From contig CAMDQJ010000031.1 in NCBI GenBank assembly GCA_945905835.1, forward strand, positions 1-38,129: a stretch of DNA of 38,129 nucleotides. Reading direction: 5' to 3'. The notes below the pieces were generated by a model. That model was given only the letters and a program-made list of their open reading frames with translations, was not told the origin of the DNA and made no database searches. Origin of the DNA: Asaia bogorensis (GTDB lineage: Bacteria; Pseudomonadota; Alphaproteobacteria; Reyranellales; Reyranellaceae). Shown here one piece after another: positions 1-9,310 of this stretch (the first letter of the stretch is position 1; every line of letters begins with the position of its first letter). A program made the translations under genes and the position numbers.

Positions 1-241
1 GGGTGATGCGGGCCAGCGTGTAGGCGATTTCCGGTTCGCCCCATTCGTAGGCGCGGGTCGTCCGCGCGACGCACTGCTCGTAGGCCGTCGAGTTGGGCAG
101 CACGCCGAAGTTCAGGCAGGTTCGCTCGGCGCGCGTCTCGGCGGCGACCGGCATGACCGGCACGAACAATCTGATGGCGGTGCCGGCAATGCTGCCAAGC
201 ACGACAGCTGCGATTACATCCGGCAGATGGTACCGACTCAT
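1..241 (-). CDS. Small secreted or membrane-anchored protein, partial (runs off left edge)
   Basis: An open frame runs leftward from ATG at 241 to the window edge without a stop, so only the first 80 residues are visible. A strong ribosome-binding site (GGAGGAA, about 5 bases before the ATG) supports the start. Residues 8-36 are hydrophobic (IAAVVLGSIAG...LFVPVMPVAA) and look like a signal peptide or a single membrane anchor. They are followed by a segment with two cysteines, C-L-N-F-G...Y-E-Q-C, near residues 42 and 58. That spacing resembles small cysteine-containing periplasmic proteins often seen in alphaproteobacteria, but I do not recognise the family and assign no function. The gene points away from everything else in the window. 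Confidence 0.6.
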   Translation of the reverse strand, partial: MSRYHLPDVIAAVVLGSIAGTAIRLFVPVMPVAAETRAERTCLNFGVLPNSTAYEQCVARTTRAYEWGEPEIAYTLARIT

Positions 242-430
242 GACTTCCTCCGGCAGGGGACCCCTCACTGAAGGAACGCCTCACCGATGGAAGGAGTTGC
301 CGGGTGCGAAGGATGATTCGGAAGGGTGCCCATAGGAATAGGCCACGAAGACATCCGATTTCCTACCGGAAGAGGGGTCCGACGGGAAATCGGGAAAACG
401 CCATAAAACCCTTACCCTGCAACGTTAAAC

Positions 431-452
431 GTTTCCCGACCGGTCGGGAAAC
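431..452. repeat. Perfect 22-bp palindrome downstream of the first acyl-CoA dehydrogenase
   Basis: The two 11-base arms GTTTCCCGACC and GGTCGGGAAAC are exact reverse complements and abut without a spacer. The palindrome lies 21 bases past the stop codon of the minus-strand operon ending at 474, and about 190 bases upstream of the small gene starting at 241. As RNA it would form a 9-bp stem with a CCGG loop, followed on the minus strand by GTTTAACGTT, which could be a weak intrinsic terminator. As DNA it is the size and shape of a dimeric repressor operator (TetR type, for example). The rest of the 242-473 gap shows nothing else I can name. Confidence 0.5.
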
Positions 453-473
453 CGCAGGAAAAGATTAAGGTCT

Positions 474-1640
474 CTAGTAGCTCTTGGGCAGCCCCAGGAC
501 CCGCTCCGCCACGTAGCACAGGATCAGCTGCTCGCTGACCGGTGCGATGCGCGCGATCATGACCTCGCGCAGGAAGCGCTCGACGTGGAACTCCTTGGCG
601 TAGCCGTAGCCGCCATGGGTAAGGATGGCGCGCTCGCAGGCCTCGTAGGCCCAGCGCGCGCCGAGATACTTGGCCGAGTTGGCCTCAGCGCCGCATTCCT
701 TGCCGTTGTCGTAGAGCCAGGCCGCCTTGAAGGTCAGCAGATTGGCGGCCTCGAGCTGCATCCAGCTCTCGGCAAGCGGGTGCTGGATCGCCTGGTTCTT
801 GCCGATCGGTCGGCCGAACACGACGCGCTCCTTGGCGTATTGCGTCGCTTTGGCCAGCGCGCACTTGCCGATGCCGATGGCTTCGGCGGCGATCAGGATG
901 CGCTCGGGGTTGAGCCCATGCAGCAGATAGTGGAAGCCCTTGCCCTCTTCGCCGATGCGGTCCTCGAGCGGCACCTTGAGGCCATCGATGAAGATCTGGT
1001 TGGTGTCGATCGCCTTGCGGCCCATCTTCTCGATCTCGCGGACCTCGATCTTGGAGCGGTCGAAGTCGGTGTAGAACAGCGACAGGCCATCGGTCGCGCG
1101 CTTGCACTTGTCCTTGGGCGTGGTGCGGGCGATCAGCAGCATCTTGTCGGCGATCTGCGCCGTGGTCGTCCAGGTCTTCTTGCCGTGCACGACATAGCCG
1201 TTGCCGTCGCGCTCGGCCTTGGTCTCGAGCGCCGTGGTGTTGAGGCCGGCGTCCGGTTCGGTGACGGCGAAGCAGCCCTTGACCTTGCCGGCGATGATGT
1301 TGGGCAGGATGCGCTTCTTCTGCTCCTCGGTACCGAACACCACGATCGGGTTGGGTCCGAAGACGTTGAGATGAATGGCCGAGGCGCCCTGCAATGCGGC
1401 ACCCGATTCGGCCACGGCCTGCATCATGATCGCGGCTTCGGCGACGCCGAGGCCCGCGCCGCCGTATTCCTCCGGCATGGCGATGCCGAGCCAGCCGGCG
1501 TCGGCCATCGCCCGGTAGAAATCCTCGGGAAATCCGCCGTCCTTGTCCTTCTTCAGCCAGTACTTGTCGTCGAAGCCGGAGCAGAGCTTGGCGACGCTGT
1601 CCTTGATCGACAGTTGCTGCTCAGAGAAGGTGAAATCCAT
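474..1640 (-). CDS. Acyl-CoA dehydrogenase (FadE/CaiA type)
   Basis: This 388-residue flavoprotein has the normal length of the acyl-CoA dehydrogenase family, which oxidises acyl-CoA to 2-enoyl-CoA with FAD. The N-terminal helical domain begins MDFTFSEQQLSIKDSV. The FAD/substrate segment FAVTEPDAGLNT lies near residue 125, and the C-terminal signature HGGYGYAKEFHVERFLRE near 345. The position that carries the MCAD-type catalytic Glu (Y-E-G-T in many members) reads A-P-V-S-E-Q here. The base may instead be the Glu in GLNPERILIA, as in isovaleryl-CoA dehydrogenase; this is inference. It is the last gene of an operon with the hydrolase upstream (9-base gap). The true acyl substrate is unknown. 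Confidence 0.88.
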   Translation of the reverse strand: MDFTFSEQQLSIKDSVAKLCSGFDDKYWLKKDKDGGFPEDFYRAMADAGWLGIAMPEEYGGAGLGVAEAAIMMQAVAESGAALQGASAIHLNVFGPNPIVVFGTEEQKKRILPNIIAGKVKGCFAVTEPDAGLNTTALETKAERDGNGYVVHGKKTWTTTAQIADKMLLIARTTPKDKCKRATDGLSLFYTDFDRSKIEVREIEKMGRKAIDTNQIFIDGLKVPLEDRIGEEGKGFHYLLHGLNPERILIAAEAIGIGKCALAKATQYAKERVVFGRPIGKNQAIQHPLAESWMQLEAANLLTFKAAWLYDNGKECGAEANSAKYLGARWAYEACERAILTHGGYGYAKEFHVERFLREVMIARIAPVSEQLILCYVAERVLGLPKSY

Positions 1641-1649
1641 TTCGGTGTC

Positions 1650-2444
1650 CTACCTGTTGAGTTCGAGCCAGCTCATCATGATGCGGTTGAACTGCTCGGG
1701 CCGCTCGACGTTGGGCAGATGCCGCGCCTTGGCGATCTCCTCGTAGCGGCCGCCCGGGACCTTGGACGCGATCAGCTTGTTGCGGTCGGGCGGCGTACCC
1801 TCGTCCTGGTCACCGCAGATCACCATCGTCGGCATCTTGATGGTCGGCAGACGGTCGAGATAGTCGAAATGCTGGATCGCCGACATGCAGCCCGCCGATC
1901 CGTCAGGCGTGGTGCCGCTGATCGTGTCGCGGATCTCGCGCCAGCGCACGGGGTTCACCTGCTTGAACTCGTCGGTGAACCAGCGCGTCATGGTGGCGTC
2001 GGCGAGTGCTGCAAGTCCCTTGCTCCGCACAGTGGCCTTGCGCTCTTCCCAGGTCCCGGCCGAGCCGGGCGGCGTCGAGGGCTGGGTGTCGCAGAGGCAG
2101 AGCGAGGCGAGGTAGCCGGGATTGGCCAGCGCAAAGCCCTGGCCGATCATGCCGCCGATCGACAGCCCGATGTAGTGGACCTTCTTGATGCCGAGCACAT
2201 CGAGCGCGCCCTTAACGTCGCCCGCGAGCTGGTCCATCGTGTAGTCGCCCGCGACCGGTGCCGAACCGCCATGGCCGCGCATGTCGAGGCGCAGCACGCG
2301 ATAGCCCGCACCGAGCAGCGGCACCATCTGCTCGACCCACATGCCGCCGTCGGAGTTGAGCGAATGGGTAAAGCACACGGTCGGCGCGTTGGCGGGACCG
2401 GCGAGGTCGAAATATATCTTTTGGCCGTTGAGAGCGAGAAGCAT
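1650..2444 (-). CDS. Alpha/beta-fold hydrolase (3-oxoadipate enol-lactonase-like)
   Basis: This 264-residue alpha/beta hydrolase has the family signatures in order: oxyanion-region F-T-H-S near residue 25, LDMRGHGGS near 53-61, nucleophile elbow G-L-S-I-G with Ser95, an acidic residue in CGDQDEG near 211-216, and the catalytic His242 in ARHLPN. The closest recognisable type is the 3-oxoadipate enol-lactonase (PcaD) group, which also includes many esterases and C-C hydrolases of uncertain substrate. A Shine-Dalgarno AAGGAAA precedes the ATG. The gene sits between an SDR dehydrogenase (21-base gap) and an acyl-CoA dehydrogenase, so it probably hydrolyses an ester, lactone or thioester intermediate of the same pathway. 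No partner genes of the beta-ketoadipate pathway are present, so PcaD function is not claimed. Confidence 0.85.
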   Translation of the reverse strand: MLLALNGQKIYFDLAGPANAPTVCFTHSLNSDGGMWVEQMVPLLGAGYRVLRLDMRGHGGSAPVAGDYTMDQLAGDVKGALDVLGIKKVHYIGLSIGGMIGQGFALANPGYLASLCLCDTQPSTPPGSAGTWEERKATVRSKGLAALADATMTRWFTDEFKQVNPVRWREIRDTISGTTPDGSAGCMSAIQHFDYLDRLPTIKMPTMVICGDQDEGTPPDRNKLIASKVPGGRYEEIAKARHLPNVERPEQFNRIMMSWLELNR

Positions 2445-2465
2445 GGGTCGTTTCCTTTTCCGTCG

Positions 2466-3236
2466 TCACATTGCCGAGATGCCGCCGTCGATGATGACTT
2501 CCGAGCCCGTCATGAAGCTCGATTCATCCGAGGCGAGAAAGACCAGGGCCCAGCCGACTTCCTCGGGCCGGCCGAGGCGGCCGATCGGGACCTGCTTGCC
2601 GAGCTTCTGCTGCATGAGGTCCTGGCCGAAGCGGTCGCGGTACTTGTCGAGGATCGGTGTGTCGATGAAGGTCGGATGCACCGAATTGCAGCGGATGTTG
2701 TAGCCCGACTTGGCGCAGTGCAGCGCCACCGATTTGCTCAAGAGCCGCACGCCGGCCTTGGCGGAGTTATAGGCCGCCATATTGGCGCCGGCGATGATGC
2801 CGGAGATCGACGAGATGTTGATCACCGAGCCGCCGAGCTTGGCCGTGTGTTTCTTGATTTCGCCGACGCCGTGCTTGCAGCCGAGGAAGACGCCGTCGAG
2901 GTCGATGGCGTGGACGCGGCGCCATTCCTCGAGCGTGATGTCCTCGACCGTCTTGCTGAGACCGATGCCGGCCGAGTTGAGCAACACATGGATGGCGCCG
3001 AATTTGGTCACGGTCTCGGCGATGGCAGCCTTCCAGTTGTCCTCGCTGGTGACGTCGAGCTTCACGAAATGCCCGGAGGAGCCCAGCCGGTCGGCCACCG
3101 CCTTGCCACGATCGGCAGCGATGTCGGCCACGACCACGCGCGCGCCTTCCCTGGCCATCAGCTCGGCGGCATTGGCGCCGAGGCCCGAGGCGCCGCCGGT
3201 GATCAGGGCCACCTTGCCGGCCAGACGATCCGTCAT
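2466..3236 (-). CDS. Short-chain dehydrogenase/reductase (SDR)
   Basis: This is a classical NAD(P)-dependent SDR of 256 residues. The glycine-rich cofactor motif TGGASGLG is at 13-20, with an Asp (VVADIA) after strand 2, which favours NAD(H). Catalytic Ser142/143, Tyr156 and Lys160 (YNSAK) are present. The usual NNAG motif reads LNSAG, and the Asn of the N-S-Y-K tetrad appears as Asp in AIDLDGVF. The C-terminus ends in the usual F-M-T-G-S...DGG pattern. I chose the ATG at 3236 because it overlaps the TGA of the upstream permease gene as ATGA and has GGGAGG before it. An in-frame upstream extension would lie entirely inside the permease gene. The substrate, probably a secondary alcohol or 3-hydroxyacyl compound, cannot be told. 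Confidence 0.88.
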   Translation of the reverse strand: MTDRLAGKVALITGGASGLGANAAELMAREGARVVVADIAADRGKAVADRLGSSGHFVKLDVTSEDNWKAAIAETVTKFGAIHVLLNSAGIGLSKTVEDITLEEWRRVHAIDLDGVFLGCKHGVGEIKKHTAKLGGSVINISSISGIIAGANMAAYNSAKAGVRLLSKSVALHCAKSGYNIRCNSVHPTFIDTPILDKYRDRFGQDLMQQKLGKQVPIGRLGRPEEVGWALVFLASDESSFMTGSEVIIDGGISAM

Positions 3237-4159
3237 GCCTTCTTTCCTCCCGCGACCGCCCCAACCGTTGCTTCCCGATGGGCGATGTATGTCGTCGACG
3301 CCACGATGATCGCAGCACCAACGAACGTCCAGACGTCGGAGGTCTTGCCCCAGACTGCCACGTCCATCAAGGCGGCCCACACGATGGCGAGAAAGGTGAT
3401 GAATTGCAGGGCGGAAATATCGAGCAACCGGTAGGCCCAGGTGATGAAGAAGTATCCCATGGTGCCGAAGAAGCCGGCCGACAGGAACAAAGCGAGCTGC
3501 GGCAGCGTCGGTGTCTGCCAGCACCACAGGCCGAGCGGCGTGAAGCAGACGGCACCGACCACGCTCTGCCAGAAGACCACGACCGCCGGCTTGTCGCGGC
3601 CCGACACGACCTTAGCCACGAGGTTGGAGCCCGCCATTAGCGGTACCGCCAGCAGCATCATCCAGATTCCGGGGTTCATCGGCAGGAGACCGGGGCGGAC
3701 GATCACCACCATGCCGGCAAAGCCCACCGCGACGCCGGCCCAGCGGCGCCAGTGCACCGTCTCGCGCAGGAAGACCACGGCGCCCACGGTGACGAAGATT
3801 GGCCCGGTGAAGCCCAGCGCCGCCAAGGTGGCGAGCGGCAGCCACACCGCCGCCTCGTACCACAGCGCGTAGCCGGGCGTGTGGAAGAGGCCGCGGATCC
3901 AGTGGAGCTTCATGTCCCGCGTGCGCACGCCGTCGAGCCCGACGCGCCAGAAGAGGTACGGCGCGATCAGCACGACGCCCGCGATCCAGCGGCCCCACGA
4001 GACGAACAGCGGCGGCATCTCGCCGACCAGCTCCTTCACCGAGGCGTTGAGGAAGGTGAAGAAGACACCCGAGATGACGGCGAGCGTGAAGCCGCGCGCC
4101 ACCCGCGAGGGGATCAGTCGGGACAGCGTGTCGGGCGGGTCGAGTGCGGGCGCGGACAT
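3233..4159 (-). CDS. EamA-family drug/metabolite (DMT) permease
   Basis: This is a 308-residue inner-membrane protein with about ten hydrophobic segments arranged as two EamA repeats, the standard DMT layout. The first repeat starts near residue 22 (GFTLAVISGVFFTFLNASVK) and the second near 165. The motif FTGPIFVTVGAVVFLRE with a conserved Glu near residue 133 is typical at the end of the first repeat. Members export or import amino acids, nucleotides and other small metabolites; the substrate here is unknown. It is the first gene of the SDR-hydrolase-dehydrogenase operon, and its stop overlaps the SDR start. A second, related EamA protein is encoded at 6942-7844 with a similar FTAPIFLAIGAMLFFGE motif, so the two may be distant paralogues. 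Confidence 0.88.
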   Translation of the reverse strand: MSAPALDPPDTLSRLIPSRVARGFTLAVISGVFFTFLNASVKELVGEMPPLFVSWGRWIAGVVLIAPYLFWRVGLDGVRTRDMKLHWIRGLFHTPGYALWYEAAVWLPLATLAALGFTGPIFVTVGAVVFLRETVHWRRWAGVAVGFAGMVVIVRPGLLPMNPGIWMMLLAVPLMAGSNLVAKVVSGRDKPAVVVFWQSVVGAVCFTPLGLWCWQTPTLPQLALFLSAGFFGTMGYFFITWAYRLLDISALQFITFLAIVWAALMDVAVWGKTSDVWTFVGAAIIVASTTYIAHREATVGAVAGGKKA

Positions 4160-4231
4160 AGGCTGCGGGCTTGCCCCTGCCGCGCACGGGGGTCAAGGCA
4201 CGCCTTCCGCAGGTCAGTCGAGCCCTCTAAG

Positions 4232-4260
4232 GTTCCTCCCGACGTCGATTCCGGAGGAAC
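4232..4260 (+). promoter_or_regulatory. Inverted repeat covering the Bug-gene ribosome-binding site
   Basis: The sequence GTTCCTCC (4232-4239) is the exact reverse complement of GGAGGAAC (4253-4260), with a 13-base loop between. The right arm is the Shine-Dalgarno sequence of the gene starting at 4266, so the mRNA could fold into an 8-bp stem that hides it. This is seen directly in the sequence. That it controls translation, or alternatively is a protein-binding site in the divergent promoter region 4160-4265, is inference. Confidence 0.4.
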
Positions 4261-4265
4261 GTTCA

Positions 4266-5237
4266 ATGCAGCATCGCGTGTTCGGGTCTTGGATGGTCGC
4301 GCTCCTGGCGTTCGCGGCGCCGGCGCTGGCACAGGACACCTATCCGACCCGGCCCATTCGCTGGATTGTGCCTTTCCCGGCGGGCGGTCCGACCGACACG
4401 CTGTCGCGCATTCTGGCGGCCAAGCTCGGGGATGTGTGGAAGCCCGGCATCGTCATCGAGAACAAGGGTGGTGCTGCCGGCGCCATCGGCACCGACTTCG
4501 CGGCCAAGAGTGCGCCCGATGGCTACACCATCATGCTGGGCACGCAGAGCACCAACGCCTCCAACAAGATTTTCTATCCCAACCTGCCGTACGACCCGAT
4601 CACCGACTTCGAGCCGCTGACCCTGCTCGGCACCGCCTGCATGGCGCTGGTGATTCCCAACAGCGTGCCGGCCAACACGCCCAAGGAACTGGTCGAGTGG
4701 ATCAAGAAGCAGGATGGCGGCGTCGCCTATGCCTCGGCGGCGACCGGCTCGAGCCAGCACATCGGCGCCGAGCTGCTGGTCAAGCGCGCTGGCATAAAGG
4801 CGACGCACGTGCCTTATCGCGGCAGCTCGGCGGCGCAGCCCGACCTGATCGCCGGCCGCGTCGCCTTCATGTTCGACAATCTCCCATCGGCGCTGCCACA
4901 GGCGCGCGCCGGCCGGGTCAAGGCGTTGGCCCAGACCTGCAAGACGCGCTCGCCCTCTGCACCCGACGTGCCGACCATGGTCGAGGCGGGCTTTCCCGAT
5001 TTCGTGGTCGACGGATGGTACGGCATGTTTGCGCCGGCAAAAACGCCCAAGGCGATCGTCGACAAGCTGTCGGCCGACCTCAACAAAGCGCTGAAGGATC
5101 CCGACTCGCTCGAGAAGTGGAAGACGCTGGGCTTCGATCCCATCGGCAGCACGCCGGCAGAGTTCGCCAAGGTGCAGAAGGACGATCTCGCCTATTGGAA
5201 ACAGATGATCGAGTACACCGGCGTGAAAGTGGAATAG
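4266..5237 (+). CDS. Bug/TctC-family periplasmic solute-binding protein
   Basis: This 323-residue protein has a signal peptide ending around residue 22 (ALA-QD) and the hallmarks of the Bug (TctC-like) family: the start YPTRPIRWIVPFPAGGPTD, then NKGGAAGAIGTDFAAKSAPDGYT, then HVPYRGSSAAQPDLIAGRV in the ligand cleft, and a C-terminal WYGMFAPAKTPK region. These receptors bind carboxylates or amides in the periplasm, usually for a tripartite TctAB permease, though many are encoded alone as here. The ATG at 4266 is chosen because it has GGAGGAA just upstream and gives a perfect signal peptide. Longer in-frame starts would run back over the divergent permease gene. It lies 4 bases before the amidohydrolase gene, suggesting it captures that enzyme's substrate or a related acylated amino acid. 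Confidence 0.93.
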   Translation: MQHRVFGSWMVALLAFAAPALAQDTYPTRPIRWIVPFPAGGPTDTLSRILAAKLGDVWKPGIVIENKGGAAGAIGTDFAAKSAPDGYTIMLGTQSTNASNKIFYPNLPYDPITDFEPLTLLGTACMALVIPNSVPANTPKELVEWIKKQDGGVAYASAATGSSQHIGAELLVKRAGIKATHVPYRGSSAAQPDLIAGRVAFMFDNLPSALPQARAGRVKALAQTCKTRSPSAPDVPTMVEAGFPDFVVDGWYGMFAPAKTPKAIVDKLSADLNKALKDPDSLEKWKTLGFDPIGSTPAEFAKVQKDDLAYWKQMIEYTGVKVE

Positions 5238-5241
5238 GCGT

Positions 5242-6945
5242 ATGGAATACGATATCAAGATCACGGGCGGCGAGATCGTCGACGGCTCGGGTGCGCCGCG
5301 CCGCAAGGGTGATGTCGGCATCAAGGACGGCAAGGTCGTCGCGCTGGGCGAGGCGCCGGGCAGCGCTAAGCAGACGATCGATGCCAAGGGCATGATCGTG
5401 TCGCCGGGCTTCGTCGACGTGCACACGCACTACGATGCCCAGGTGCTGTGGGATCCCATGCTCACCATCTCGCCGTGGCATGGCGTCACCTCGGTGGTGG
5501 TCGGCAATTGCGGTTTCGGTGTCGCGCCGACCAAGCCCGAGCATCGCGAGCTGATCCTGCGGACGCTGGAGCGCGTCGAGGGCATGAGCATCGCGGCATT
5601 GAAGGCCGGCATCGGCGCGGAGTGGCCGTTCCAGACCTTCCCCGAATACATGGACGCGCTCGATCGCCAGCCGCTCGGCATCAATGTCGCCGTCATGGTC
5701 GGCCACACGCCGGTCCGCCTCTCGGTGATGGGCGACGAGGCGACGACGCGCGCCGCGACGCCAGCCGAAGTGGCCGAGATGAAGGGGATCGTCGCCGAAG
5801 CCATGGCCGTCGGCGCGGTGGGCTTCGCCACGTCGGTGTCGAAGGTCCATATCGGCTATTCCGGTCGCCCGGTGCCGAGCCGTTTGGCCGAGTTCGGCGA
5901 GATGCTGGAAATTGCCGATGCCGTCGGCAAGTCGGGCCACGGCATCATCCATTACAACGTCGGCCGCGACCCGCGCTGGGACGAGTACGAGCAGCTGCAC
6001 AGGAAGAGCGGCCGGCCGATCATCTGGACCGCTCTGCTGGCGGGCTCGCTGGGCCCGAACTCTCACCGCCCGCAACTCAAGAAATCGGGCGAGCAGATCG
6101 CGCGCGGCCTGCCGATCTACCCGCAGGGCGCCTGCCGGCCGATCCAGATCGAGTTCGATTTCCGCTCGCCCGTGGTGTTCGACACTTTTGCCTCGTTCGA
6201 GCGCCTGCGCGCTGCCGGGACCGACGACGAGCGCCGAGTCGTCTACGCCGACAAGGCCTTCCGCGATCGCGTGAAGACGCAGCTGGCGGGGCGCGGCTCC
6301 GACGACCAGTGGTTCATGGGCAAGGAAGTCGAGGGCGACACGCGCCGCGAGATGTTCCGCAACCTCGTGATCTCGTCGACCCAGGACACCAAGCTGATCG
6401 AGCGCAAGCTGGTCGATGTCGCGAAGGAGCGCGGCGTCGACCCGGTCGACCTGATGTTCGATTTCGCCGGTCAGGATCTCCGCATCAAGCTGCGCGCCAA
6501 TGTGCTGAACTTCGTCGAGGAGGAAGTACGCGAGATCATCCAGGACCCCAATGTGCTGATAGCACTTGGCGACGGCGGCGCGCATATGAGCCAGCTTTGC
6601 GACGCCTGCTATGCCACGCACTTGCTCGGGCATTGGGTACGCGACGACAAGGCGCTCACGCTGGAGCAGGCGGTGCACCAGCTGACGCAGCGCCCGGCCG
6701 ATATCTTCGGACTGAAGGATCGCGGCTGTCTGGCCGTCGGACTGCCGGCCGACATCGTCGTCTTCGATCCCGCAACGATCGGCGCCAGCAAGCTCGAACG
6801 CGTCAACGACCTGCCGGCCGGCGAAGACCGCCTGATCAGCAGGCCGCGCGGCGTCAAGGCCGTGATCGTGAACGGCGTCGCGTTGCCGGAACCCGGCACG
6901 GTGCCGAAACATCCGTCCGGCAAGCTCTTGCGCCAGCGCGCCTAG
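5242..6945 (+). CDS. D-aminoacylase / N-acyl-D-amino-acid deacylase-like amidohydrolase
   Basis: This is a 567-residue amidohydrolase-superfamily enzyme. The metal motif H-T-H-Y-D is at 61-65. GNCGFG at 88-93 carries the Cys that ligates zinc in N-acyl-D-amino-acid deacylases. The late motif GDGGAHMSQLCD, near 450, holds the catalytic Asp region, and the C-terminal cap domain reads GLPADIVVFDPATI. Family members hydrolyse N-acyl-D-amino acids or related amides to the amino acid and carboxylate. At 567 residues it belongs to the longer D-aminoacylase-like branch rather than the roughly 480-residue classical enzymes, so the exact substrate is open. The gene is translationally close to the Bug receptor (4-base gap). 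Its TAG stop lies within the same CTAG as the stop of the convergent permease gene. Confidence 0.88.
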   Translation: MEYDIKITGGEIVDGSGAPRRKGDVGIKDGKVVALGEAPGSAKQTIDAKGMIVSPGFVDVHTHYDAQVLWDPMLTISPWHGVTSVVVGNCGFGVAPTKPEHRELILRTLERVEGMSIAALKAGIGAEWPFQTFPEYMDALDRQPLGINVAVMVGHTPVRLSVMGDEATTRAATPAEVAEMKGIVAEAMAVGAVGFATSVSKVHIGYSGRPVPSRLAEFGEMLEIADAVGKSGHGIIHYNVGRDPRWDEYEQLHRKSGRPIIWTALLAGSLGPNSHRPQLKKSGEQIARGLPIYPQGACRPIQIEFDFRSPVVFDTFASFERLRAAGTDDERRVVYADKAFRDRVKTQLAGRGSDDQWFMGKEVEGDTRREMFRNLVISSTQDTKLIERKLVDVAKERGVDPVDLMFDFAGQDLRIKLRANVLNFVEEEVREIIQDPNVLIALGDGGAHMSQLCDACYATHLLGHWVRDDKALTLEQAVHQLTQRPADIFGLKDRGCLAVGLPADIVVFDPATIGASKLERVNDLPAGEDRLISRPRGVKAVIVNGVALPEPGTVPKHPSGKLLRQRA

Positions 6946-7844
6946 CGGGAAGCGCGCGCCGCCATCGCCTCGCGGCGGGCGATCCAGGTGGTGGCGCCGA
7001 AGATCACCATGGCGCCGACGAAAGTCCAGACCGGCGGCACGTCGGCCCAGATCAGGAAACCGAGTGCCGCCGCCCACACCAGCTCGAGGAAGCGCGCCGG
7101 CTGGGTCGCGGCCACATCGGCCGCCTTGAGCGAGCGATTGAGCGCGTAGTGGCCGAGCGAGCCCAGCGCCCCCACGAAGACGAAGATCGCAAGATGCGTG
7201 GGCGTCACCTCCCGCCAGAAGAACAGCGCCACCGGCAGGGTGAACAGCGACACCAGGATCGACTGCCACAGCACGATGGTTTCCGGCGTGTCGTACTGCA
7301 TCAGGCGCTTGGCCAGGAGATAGGAGCCGGCCGAGACAGGTGCGGCGGCAATCAAGATCAGGCTTGCCCAGTTGGCGACGATGCCGTGCTCGAGCTTGGG
7401 TGTGAGCACGATCAGGACGCCGGCGAAGCCGATGGCGATGGCGATCCAGCGGTCTGCCCGGGCCTTCTCGCCGAAGAACAGCATGGCGCCGATCGCCAGG
7501 AAGATCGGAGCGGTGAAGGAGATGGCGGTGATCTCGGCGAGCGGCACATAAGCCAGGGTGATGAACCACATGCCGCTCCCCACCGTATGCACGAAGCAGC
7601 GCGCAATCTGGAGCTTGAGGTTCTTGGTGCGCAGCACGACGGGGCCGCCGGCCCGCAGCATCAGCGGCAGGATGACCATCCCGCCGAAGAAATAGCGCAG
7701 GCACTGGATCTGCCAGGCATGGAGATCGGCGGTCATGACGCGCGTCGTGGCGTTCATCGCCGCGAAGCAGAGGCCGCACAACGCCATCCACAACATGCCG
7801 CGCAGCGCCGGGCCAAGTGCTTCTGTGCGTTCCGCGAGCGTCAT
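6942..7844 (-). CDS. EamA-family drug/metabolite (DMT) permease
   Basis: This 300-residue permease has about ten hydrophobic segments in two EamA repeats, beginning ALRGMLWMALCGLCFAAMNATTR. The FTAPIFLAIGAMLFFGE segment near residues 128-144 has the conserved Glu at the end of repeat one. It resembles the protein at 3233-4159 in layout. No clear Shine-Dalgarno precedes the ATG at 7844, so a slightly later start (Met17) is possible. It lies between convergent neighbours and is separated from the upstream acyl-CoA dehydrogenase by a terminator-like hairpin, so it is probably transcribed on its own. The substrate is unknown. Confidence 0.86.
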   Translation of the reverse strand: MTLAERTEALGPALRGMLWMALCGLCFAAMNATTRVMTADLHAWQIQCLRYFFGGMVILPLMLRAGGPVVLRTKNLKLQIARCFVHTVGSGMWFITLAYVPLAEITAISFTAPIFLAIGAMLFFGEKARADRWIAIAIGFAGVLIVLTPKLEHGIVANWASLILIAAAPVSAGSYLLAKRLMQYDTPETIVLWQSILVSLFTLPVALFFWREVTPTHLAIFVFVGALGSLGHYALNRSLKAADVAATQPARFLELVWAAALGFLIWADVPPVWTFVGAMVIFGATTWIARREAMAARASR

Positions 7845-7880
7845 CGGGTGGGAGGCATGTCGACGGGGACCCTAACGAAA

Positions 7881-7909
7881 CGGGGCGCGACCCGGCAGGT
7901 CGCGCCCCG
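7881..7909 (-). terminator. Terminator-like hairpin after the ACAD10/11-like gene
   Basis: A perfect 12-bp stem (CGGGGCGCGACC at 7881-7892, GGTCGCGCCCCG at 7898-7909) closes a 5-base loop, 23 bases past the stop codon at 7932. On the minus strand the stem is followed by TTTCGTT, a short T-rich run. Both features fit an intrinsic terminator for the minus-strand gene 7932-9155, lying just before the next minus-strand start at 7844. Confidence 0.7.
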
Positions 7910-7931
7910 CAGTGCTGGTATGTAACCGGCG

Positions 7932-9155
<1,224 letters not shown>

Positions 9156-9310
9156 CGTCTCCTGCCTCTCTCTTACTTCTCTCTTTTGGATCCGGCGGAC
9201 TCTGGCCGAAAACCGTGGCAATGTGAACGGACATTCAGGCCGCCCCTCCGCCGGTTGCCGGTTTCGGATTGCGGACGGCCGCTTCCGGGAGAATGCCGTT
9301 GGACAGCGTG

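Noticed and set aside
585-3434. Long plus-strand open frame (949 codons)
   Set aside because: It lies antisense to three well-identified minus-strand genes, is rich in Arg, Ala, Gly, Asp and His, and shows no family motif. It is a typical GC-rich shadow frame.
5080-7791. Long minus-strand open frame (903 codons) opposite the D-aminoacylase gene
   Set aside because: It has low-complexity composition and no start context, and it crosses both the amidohydrolase and the permease gene. It is a shadow of codon bias.
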